Of a DNA stretch of 64,000 nucleotides, positions 58,291-64,000 are shown piece after piece. Source of the stretch: Nocardiopsis kunsanensis DSM 44524 (GTDB lineage Bacteria; Actinomycetota; Actinomycetes; Streptosporangiales; Streptosporangiaceae); contig NZ_ANAY01000015.1 of NCBI RefSeq assembly GCF_000340965.1, positions 1 through 64,000 on the forward strand, written 5' to 3'. Position numbers and translations under genes: made by a program. The notes below the pieces were generated by a model, which searched no databases, was not told where the DNA came from, and saw only the letters and a program-made list of their open reading frames with translations. How positions within the stretch are numbered: position 1 is the first letter of the stretch; every line of letters begins with the position of its first letter.

Positions 58291-59889
58291 TCAGCCGAAG
58301 TCTCTTCTCCTCAACCCCAGCAGGCCGCCGGCGGCGAGGAGTGCGGCGACGGCGGTGAGCGAGAGCAGGGTGAACGGACCCACCTCGGTGGATGGGTGGA
58401 CGTGGGCGAAGGGGGAGACGGCGAAGACGGCTTCGCTGATTTGCTGCGCCTCCCAACCCAGCTCGATGAGCAAAAACACCCCCAGCGCGCCCCAGCCGAC
58501 GAGCACGGCGAACCTGGGCAGCAGACCGTAGGCGGCCGTGGCCAGAGCGGCCATCACCCACACGGCGGGCAAGGCCGCCATCGTGGAACCGAGAATGCGC
58601 GGCAGTTCCCCGGCGACATCGCCGCTCACGAGGCTGTAGGTCGACCCCGCGCTCAGACCGAGAGCGGCCAGCAGCGCGACCGGTCCGAGGGCGGCGATCA
58701 ACAGGTGGCTCGAGGCCCAACGCAGCCGGGGGGTGGGGCCGCTGAGCAAGGAGTCGGCGTGCCCGCTGGTTTCCTCCGAGCGGAGCCTGAATACGACCAT
58801 GATGGCGTAGGCCGGGACCAAACTGACGGAGAGGGCGTAGACGATGAGCGACACGAAGGCTTCACCGACGTCGTCGGCGCCCGCGAAGGCGAGGAACTCG
58901 CCCCCCGGTTGCGCGTCGCCCAGAAGCTCCGTGGAGATCGGCGCGACCGCTCCCGCCAAGCCACCGATGAGTGCGAAACCGACGGCGCAGGACAGCAGCG
59001 TGCTCCTGTGCAGCCGCCATGCCAGGGCGAGCGGGCTGCGCAGTCCCGGAGCGGCCTGTGCCGGTCCGGGCCGTGGCCGCAGGAAGCCGGCCTCCAGGTC
59101 GCGCCTCGCGCAGAGCGCGTAGGCCGCGGCGGCCAGCGCGGCGGTGAAGGCCAGGACCAGGGCGAAGACCCACCACTTCTCGTCGGCGAAGGGGCTGGTC
59201 AGGCGGGTCCAGTTGAGCGGCGAGAGCCACGCGAGCCATGCGAAGTCGCTCTCTTGACCGGCCGCGTCTCCGGCGATGCGCGGGAGGAAAAGGGCGGTGA
59301 AGGCCATCAGGGAGATGCCTCTCGCCGTGCCGGTGTTCTCGCTCATCTGGGCGGCCATGCCCCCGATGGCGGCGCACATCCATCCGGCGCCCGCGAAGGA
59401 GAGTCCCAGCACGAGGGAGCCGGCGAGGGGAAGTCCGAAGGCCAGCAGGGCGGTCGTGACAGCGGCGGCCAGGACGAGGTTGGCGCCCAGCACCGCGGCC
59501 AAGGCTGCGGTGAGCGGGGCGTTGCGGCCTGCGGTGGTGGAGCTGAGCAGTTCGCGTCTGCCCGATTCCTCCTCGGCGCGGGTGTGGCGGATCACCAGGA
59601 GCAGGCTCGGGATCCCGGCGAGGAGCATGCCCATGACACCGACCCGCCACGCGACCAGACTTCCCAGGGTCGAGGCGAAGATGGGTCCGAGCATCCCCAG
59701 GGTCGCCGGGTTGCTGTTGCTCTGCTGGGTGAAGGTCTGACGTGCCTCGGCGGTGGGGTAGAGCTCCTGGAAAGCGGTCGTCTGGCCGGCGACGATGAGC
59801 ACGGGCAGGGCGATGAGGATCGCGAGCAGGATCCGGTCCCGTCTGAGGATCAACCAGATCAGGCTCCCGGTACCGGTGAGAGAGGCCAT
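58291..59889 (-). CDS. ABC transporter permease (two-half exporter type)
   Basis: A 532-residue protein with two similar membrane halves of about six spans each; IWLILRRDRILLAILIALPV begins the first and LALAWRLHRSTLLSCAVGFA the second. A large outer loop after the first span (ELYPTAEARQTFTQQSNSNP) and a charged RHTRAEEESGRRELL cytoplasmic loop are typical of the actinomycete exporter permease fused from two ABC-2 halves (Tmrp-type antibiotic exporters). Starts at ATG 59889 (AAGGGA 7 nt upstream); an alternative ATG at 59982 overlaps the ATPase stop and would add 31 residues encoded by a tandem duplication. Confidence 0.85.
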   Translation of the reverse strand: MASLTGTGSLIWLILRRDRILLAILIALPVLIVAGQTTAFQELYPTAEARQTFTQQSNSNPATLGMLGPIFASTLGSLVAWRVGVMGMLLAGIPSLLLVIRHTRAEEESGRRELLSSTTAGRNAPLTAALAAVLGANLVLAAAVTTALLAFGLPLAGSLVLGLSFAGAGWMCAAIGGMAAQMSENTGTARGISLMAFTALFLPRIAGDAAGQESDFAWLAWLSPLNWTRLTSPFADEKWWVFALVLAFTAALAAAAYALCARRDLEAGFLRPRPGPAQAAPGLRSPLALAWRLHRSTLLSCAVGFALIGGLAGAVAPISTELLGDAQPGGEFLAFAGADDVGEAFVSLIVYALSVSLVPAYAIMVVFRLRSEETSGHADSLLSGPTPRLRWASSHLLIAALGPVALLAALGLSAGSTYSLVSGDVAGELPRILGSTMAALPAVWVMAALATAAYGLLPRFAVLVGWGALGVFLLIELGWEAQQISEAVFAVSPFAHVHPSTEVGPFTLLSLTAVAALLAAGGLLGLRRRDFG

Positions 59890-59893
59890 CAGG

Positions 59894-60079
59894 CCGTCCC
59901 TTCCCGCTGGGGACTCCCGCCGATGGGCGTCTTCCCCGTTCCGTGGTGGCGCGGGAACGGTTCCTCCGTTGAGGGATGTCATCGGACCGTCCCTTCCCGC
60001 TGTGCACTCCCGCCGATGGGCGTCTTCTCCGTTTGGTAGTGGCGCAGGAACAGCTCCTCCATGGTCGGGGGTTGGCTGA
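59894..60079. repeat. 93-bp tandem duplication at the ATPase-permease junction
   Basis: 59894-59986 and 59987-60079 are diverged copies of the same sequence (both start CCGTCCCTTCCCGCT and contain CTCCCGCCGATGGGCGTCTT). The second copy encodes the ATPase C-terminus; the first lies between the genes or extends the permease. Offset 93 bp keeps frame. Confidence 0.8.
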
Positions 60080-60911
60080 TGAGGCTGCGCAGCCCGAAGG
60101 AGGAGAGGTGACGGAACACCCCGTCCAACTCCTCGGTGTCCACCTGGAAACTCACCTTCCTGCCCTCGACGGTGAGGTCGTGGACCCCGGCGAGGCCGCC
60201 CAGGCCCGCGACAGGCTCGGCCAGCTCCGCCCGGACGGAGGTACGGGTGAGGTGGCGAAGCTCGGCCAGAGTCCCGCTCTCGACCGTCCTGCCGTCGCGG
60301 ATGATCGAGACCCGATCGCACAGGGCCTCGACCTCGGCGAGGATGTGGCTGGACAGAAGCACCGTCCTGCCGCGCTCGCTCTCTGCCTTGATGCAGTCGT
60401 TGAAGGCGGCTTCCATCAGCGGGTCGAGCCCGGAGGTGGGCTCATCGAGCAGAAGCAGCTCCACATCGGAGGCGAGCGCGGCGACCAGGGCAACCTTCTG
60501 GCGGTTGCCCTTGGAGTAGGTGCGCGCTCGCTTTGTGGGGTCGAGTTCGAAGAGCTCGAGAAGTTCTGCCTTCCTCACCGGGTCCAGCCCGCCCCGCAGC
60601 CGTCCCAGCAGGTCCACGACTTCCCCTCCGGAGAGGTTGGGCCACAGCGTGACATCGCCCGGGACATAGGCCAGCCGCCGGTGCAGCTCGGTGGCCTGCG
60701 ACCACGGATCGCCGCCCAACACGCGGGCGGTGCCGGAGTCGTGCCGCAGGAGACCCAGCAGGATTCGCAGCGTGGTCGACTTCCCAGCGCCGTTGGGGCC
60801 CAGGAAACCGTGTACCTCGCCCGTGGCCACCGACAGATCCAGCCCGTCGAGCGCACGAGTTCGACCGAAGGACTTGGCCAGGGCCGATACCGATATCGCC
60901 TCAGACATCAT
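59979..60911 (-). CDS. ABC transporter ATP-binding protein (DrrA-like exporter)
   Basis: A 310-residue ATPase. Walker [10 protein letters not shown] near 39, Q-loop-equivalent [19 protein letters not shown] near 82, signature [11 protein letters not shown] near 132 (degenerate LSGGQ), Walker [17 protein letters not shown] near 153, switch His in LLSSHILAE near 187, and a C-terminal DUF4162-like extension. It powers the permease encoded downstream; such pairs export drugs or lipophilic compounds. ATG 60911 overlaps the TetR stop by 11 bp. Confidence 0.92.
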   Translation of the reverse strand: MMSEAISVSALAKSFGRTRALDGLDLSVATGEVHGFLGPNGAGKSTTLRILLGLLRHDSGTARVLGGDPWSQATELHRRLAYVPGDVTLWPNLSGGEVVDLLGRLRGGLDPVRKAELLELFELDPTKRARTYSKGNRQKVALVAALASDVELLLLDEPTSGLDPLMEAAFNDCIKAESERGRTVLLSSHILAEVEALCDRVSIIRDGRTVESGTLAELRHLTRTSVRAELAEPVAGLGGLAGVHDLTVEGRKVSFQVDTEELDGVFRHLSSFGLRSLISQPPTMEELFLRHYQTEKTPIGGSAQREGTVR

Positions 60912-61596
60912 CAGGTGGAACCTCTTGTGTTGGTTGAGGGGTGCTGCGTGCTGTCTCGCTCGGGTCCGCGGACTGTCCCGTTCGTTGGGGGAGGTCGGTC
61001 AGGTCCGCGCGCCAGCTCTCGGCCAGGTCGGTGTCGACGAGTCCTGGCGCCAGCAGGTCGAGGGAGGCCAGGCTGACCCGGGCCACGCCTTCCTCGGAGA
61101 ACACGTCGGTATCGAGCCCCCGGCCGACGTGGCGGTGCAGCACGGTGACGCCCAGCCGCATGGCGGTGAGCACGACCGCCTGCGCGTGTAGGTCAGTGGC
61201 GCCGACGTCGCGTGTTCGCAGGTGGCCCTCGGTCACCGCCACCAGTGCTTCGAAGATGGCGGTGGCAGCGGGCGAATCCTCGACCAGAGCGAGCGCGAGG
61301 TAGCGCACCAACCAGGAGGCCTCCTCGCCGATGTGGTGGCCGTCGGGCAGCTCGCCCTTGGTCACACCGCGTTCGGCGATGTCTATGTAGGCAGCGAGGG
61401 CGTACGTGTCGCAGGCCTCGCGCAGCCCGTCCTTCGTACCGAAGTGGTGCTGCACAAGGGCCGGCGACACACCCGCCGCAGTCGCGACATCGCGCATGGT
61501 GGTCGCGGCGAAGCCACGCTCGGCGAACTGCCGCAAGGCGGCGTTGCGGATACGGGCGCGGCCCGTGAGATCGGAGGAATGGGGTGCAGCAGCCAT
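60901..61596 (-). CDS. TetR-family regulator of the ABC exporter
   Basis: A 231-residue repressor. [23 protein letters not shown] with F about residues 32-52; a multi-helix ligand domain follows ([20 protein letters not shown]) and a disordered tail. ATG 61596 lies 6 nt after TATAGT, predicting a leaderless mRNA. It is the first gene of TetR-ATPase-permease, overlapping the ATPase, so the exporter is almost certainly controlled by it, with the palindrome at 61624-61634 as candidate operator and a drug-like ligand as inducer. Confidence 0.9.
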   Translation of the reverse strand: MAAAPHSSDLTGRARIRNAALRQFAERGFAATTMRDVATAAGVSPALVQHHFGTKDGLREACDTYALAAYIDIAERGVTKGELPDGHHIGEEASWLVRYLALALVEDSPAATAIFEALVAVTEGHLRTRDVGATDLHAQAVVLTAMRLGVTVLHRHVGRGLDTDVFSEEGVARVSLASLDLLAPGLVDTDLAESWRADLTDLPQRTGQSADPSETARSTPQPTQEVPPDDV

Positions 61597-61602
61597 GGCG
61601 TG

Positions 61603-61634
61603 ACTATACACAGGCACAGTTGGCTGTTCAACAG
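61603..61634 (-). promoter_or_regulatory. Promoter and candidate operator of the TetR-exporter operon
   Basis: TATAGT (minus strand, 61603-61608) ends 6 nt before the ATG. CTGTTCAACAG, an 11-bp palindrome (61624-61634), overlaps the -35 region (TTGAAC). Confidence 0.6.
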
Positions 61635-62376
61635 TACAGCGGTCGCCTCGCGTTCTCGCCAAGGGCCCCAGCTCGGCGCTCGCGTATTCGAGTAGTGCCT
61701 GTTCGAGACTGAGCTGTCGTTGAATCATCACGGAGAGTCGTGGCCACGGGTGCAGCGGCTCCAGGGACCGCCTGCATCTGAAGTGGTCCGGTCGGGGGAT
61801 GCCGTACGGGCGCAGAGGCCGCGCAGCTCGCCGGCCAGCGTGAGGGGGCGCCGGGTACCGATGGTGAACCGGGTCCCGCCGCCATAGGCGTAGCGGTCCG
61901 GGACCGGGGCGAGCCCGACCGGGGCCGACCTCGGTCGCGGCGAGCGGGGCGTCGGCGTGGCGGTCAGGGCGGGGTATGGACAGGCGCACCGGCCGACCTT
62001 GTGGTCGGGCCGGGCGGACGATGTCGGCCTCGGGGAGAACCCGGTGGAGGGTCACGAGCAGCAGCACGTCGGCCTCACGGGCGCACTCCTCAAGACACAG
62101 CCGGAGACGGCCAGGCCCGGGGACCTGGAGAACAGGCGCTCGAGTTCGACCGGAGGCTCATGCGCGGGAGGTCCGACCACACCTGTCCAAGGCACGGTCC
62201 CGGCCGCGAGCCGGTGCCCGGACTTCGGCGCGCGGGGAAGCGGTCAGGGCCGCCCCGGTCCGTCCACCCGTACATCCTTGCGGTTATCGTGCCCCGTGAC
62301 CCATTCGCCACGGTCACCGGCAGCGTCGCCGGCCGTCCCCTCAGCAGTACGCCTGACCAACCAGGAGGAAGTCGGC
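61635..62376. other. Long non-coding or decayed stretch before pyruvate carboxylase
   Basis: 742 bases with no intact gene. On the minus strand about 62130-61780, two overlapping frames look coding: EECAREADVLLLVTLHRVLP in one, then after an apparent frameshift YAYGGGTRFTIGTRRPLTLA. I read this as a decayed gene of unknown type. The last ~150 bases should contain the pyruvate carboxylase promoter; I cannot define it. Confidence 0.45.
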
Positions 62377-64000
62377 ATGTTCCGCAAAGTACTCGTGGCA
62401 AACCGGAGTGAGATCGCCATCCGGGCGCTGCGTGCCGGGTACGAACTGGGTGCCCGCACCGTCGCTGTCTTCCCGTACGAGGACCGCAACTCGCTGCACC
62501 GTCTCAAGGCCGACGAGGCCTACCAGATCGGCGAACCCGGCCATCCTGTCCGCGCCTACCTGTCCGTGGACGAGATCATCCGCGCCGCGGTCGATTCCGG
62601 AGCCGACGCCGTCTATCCCGGTTACGGTTTCCTGTCGGAGAACCCCGACCTCGCACACGCCTGCGAAGAGGCAGGCATCACCTTCGTCGGCCCGCCCGCC
62701 GAGGTGCTGAAGCTGACCGGTGACAAGTCACGCGCGGTGGCCGCCGCCCGCGAGGCCGGCGTCCCCGTTCTCGAGTCCAGCGCTCCTTCCGACGACGCCG
62801 ACGCCCTGATGGCCGAGGCGGAGGAGATCGGTTTCCCCCTTTTCGTCAAGGCCGTGGCCGGCGGCGGTGGCCGTGGCATGCGACGGGTGCAGGAGCCCGG
62901 GGAACTGCGTTCCGCGCTCGAAGCCGCCATGCGGGAGGCCGCCACAGCCTTCGGGGACCCCACCGTGTTCCTGGAACGTGCCGTGACCTCCCCGCGCCAT
63001 ATCGAGGTGCAGATCCTCGCCGACGGCGCGGGCAATGTCGTGCACCTCTACGAACGCGACTGCTCGCTCCAGCGCCGGCACCAGAAGGTCATCGAACTGG
63101 CCCCCGCCCCCAACCTCGATCCCGCCCTGCGCGAACGCATCTGTGAGGACGCGGTGCGTTTCGCCCGGCAGATCGGTTACCGCAACGCGGGAACGGTCGA
63201 GTTCCTGGTCGGCGCGGACGGCAGCCACGTCTTCATCGAGATGAACCCGCGTATCCAGGTCGAGCACACGGTCACCGAGGAGGTCACCGACGTCGACCTG
63301 GTGCAGTCCCAGCTGCGGATCGCCTCGGGCCAGACCCTGGGCGACCTCGGCATCGCCCAGGAAGACGTCTACGTACGCGGTGCGGCTCTGCAGTGCCGCA
63401 TCACGACGGAGGACCCGGCCAACGACTTCCGCCCCGACACCGGGACCATCAGTGCCTACCGCTCCCCCGGTGGCTCGGGGATCCGGCTGGACGGCGGCAC
63501 CTCGGCCACGGGCACCGAGATCATCCCGCACTTCGACTCCCTCCTGGTGAAGTTGACCTGCCGGGGCCACAACCTGGCCACGGCGCTCAACCGGGCCCGC
63601 CGAGCCGTGGCGGAGTTCCGCATCCGCAGTATCGCCACGAACATCCCCTTCCTGCAGGCAGTGCTGGAGGACCCCGACTTCGAGGCGGGGCAGATCACGA
63701 CCTCCTTCATCGAGGAGCGCCCGCACCTGCTGACCGCTCGTCCCTCTGCGGACCGGGGTACCCGGCTGCTGACCTATCTGGCCGACGTGACGGTGAACAA
63801 GCCGCACGGTGAACGCCCCCAGCTGATCGATCCGGCCACGAAGCTGCCCTCGCTGCCCACGGGGACGCCGCCCGCGGGGTCGCGTCAGCGCCTGACCGAG
63901 CTCGGCCCGGACGGGTTCGCACGGTGGCTGCGTGAATCACCGAACCTGGCGGTGACCGACACCACCTTCCGGGACGCTCACCAGTCCCTGCTGGCCACCC
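62377..64000 (+). CDS. pyc: Pyruvate carboxylase (5' part, runs off the window)
   Basis: 541 codons of an N-terminal biotin-carboxylase domain: MFRKVLVANRSEIAIRALRA, the pyruvate-carboxylase hallmark FPYEDRNSLHRLKADEAY near 34, ATP loop KAVAGGGGRGMRRV near 157, EMNPRIQVEHTVTEEV near 289, and just before the window end VTDTTFRDAHQSLLAT, the start of the carboxyltransferase domain with its metal-site Asp. The GRG-type first loop reads NRSEIA instead of NRGEIA. The complete enzyme converts pyruvate to oxaloacetate for anaplerosis. ATG 62377 has a very strong AGGAGGAA site. Missing here: most of the CT and BCCP domains. Confidence 0.93.
   Translation, partial: MFRKVLVANRSEIAIRALRAGYELGARTVAVFPYEDRNSLHRLKADEAYQIGEPGHPVRAYLSVDEIIRAAVDSGADAVYPGYGFLSENPDLAHACEEAGITFVGPPAEVLKLTGDKSRAVAAAREAGVPVLESSAPSDDADALMAEAEEIGFPLFVKAVAGGGGRGMRRVQEPGELRSALEAAMREAATAFGDPTVFLERAVTSPRHIEVQILADGAGNVVHLYERDCSLQRRHQKVIELAPAPNLDPALRERICEDAVRFARQIGYRNAGTVEFLVGADGSHVFIEMNPRIQVEHTVTEEVTDVDLVQSQLRIASGQTLGDLGIAQEDVYVRGAALQCRITTEDPANDFRPDTGTISAYRSPGGSGIRLDGGTSATGTEIIPHFDSLLVKLTCRGHNLATALNRARRAVAEFRIRSIATNIPFLQAVLEDPDFEAGQITTSFIEERPHLLTARPSADRGTRLLTYLADVTVNKPHGERPQLIDPATKLPSLPTGTPPAGSRQRLTELGPDGFARWLRESPNLAVTDTTFRDAHQSLLAT

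Overview
The window looks like chromosomal DNA from a high-G+C, spore-forming actinomycete. The evidence is very high G+C in third codon positions, an SsgA/SsgB-type sporulation-division protein (54905-55324), a DUF222-HNH endonuclease, a CsoR copper sensor, and many GTG/TTG starts with leaderless promoters (TANNNT followed 5-7 nt later by the start codon). A Nocardiopsis-like genus is my best guess, but that is inference. I see no phage, plasmid or CRISPR signature. Genes are densely packed, often joined by ATGA, GTGA or TGATG overlaps.

Layout. 0.2-10.8 kb: a lone acyl-CoA oxidase-like gene, then a leftward operon (10806 to about 4214, TetR gene at 3532-4143) of an AtuA/DUF1446 protein, an acyl-CoA carboxylase beta and a biotinylated alpha subunit, and an acyl-CoA dehydrogenase. 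It resembles acyclic-terpene or branched acyl-CoA catabolism. 11-13.4 kb: three membrane proteins. 13.4-16.0 kb: a DUF222-HNH endonuclease gene flanked by two inverted copies of a roughly 370-bp repeat. 16-24 kb: nucleoside salvage (thymidine phosphorylase, cytidine deaminase and a BMP-type nucleoside ABC importer). 24-28.6 kb: a 2-oxoacid dehydrogenase operon (E1 alpha, E1 beta, and a lipoyl-domain-only protein in place of E2), a neighbouring alpha/beta hydrolase, and a divergent Lrp regulator. 28.6-35 kb: the rest of the nucleoside/deoxyribose route (phosphohexomutase/pentomutase-like enzyme, purine nucleoside phosphorylase, GNAT, deoxyribose-phosphate aldolase, and a full-length plus a truncated aldehyde dehydrogenase). 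35-44 kb: miscellaneous genes (membrane acyltransferase, acetoacetyl-CoA synthetase with a large palindromic operator, HAD phosphatase, DUF4126, DUF2630, CsoR, channel-like membrane protein, NDH-2). 44-50.5 kb: a secreted repeat protein, then a TetR gene divergent from a methylcrotonyl-CoA-carboxylase-type operon with twin palindromic operators. 50.6-58.2 kb: small proteins, thrS, five tRNA genes, the SsgB-like protein, an aminotransferase, a roadblock protein and an IS5-type transposase relic. 58.3-64 kb: a TetR-controlled ABC exporter and the first part of pyruvate carboxylase, which runs off the window.

How the genes fit together. The importer, deoA, cdd, PNP, mutase, deoC and ALDH make a nearly continuous path from imported (deoxy)nucleosides to deoxyribose-5-phosphate, then glyceraldehyde-3-phosphate plus acetaldehyde, then acetate. 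The two acyl-CoA carboxylase operons, the 2-oxoacid dehydrogenase operon and the acetoacetyl-CoA synthetase point to leucine/branched-acyl and ketone-body carbon flow, with pyruvate carboxylase as anaplerosis. The most unusual items are the inverted-repeat-bounded HNH unit, the lipoyl-only E2 operon, the catalytically empty ALDH partner, and several strong palindromic operators whose regulators can be guessed from position.
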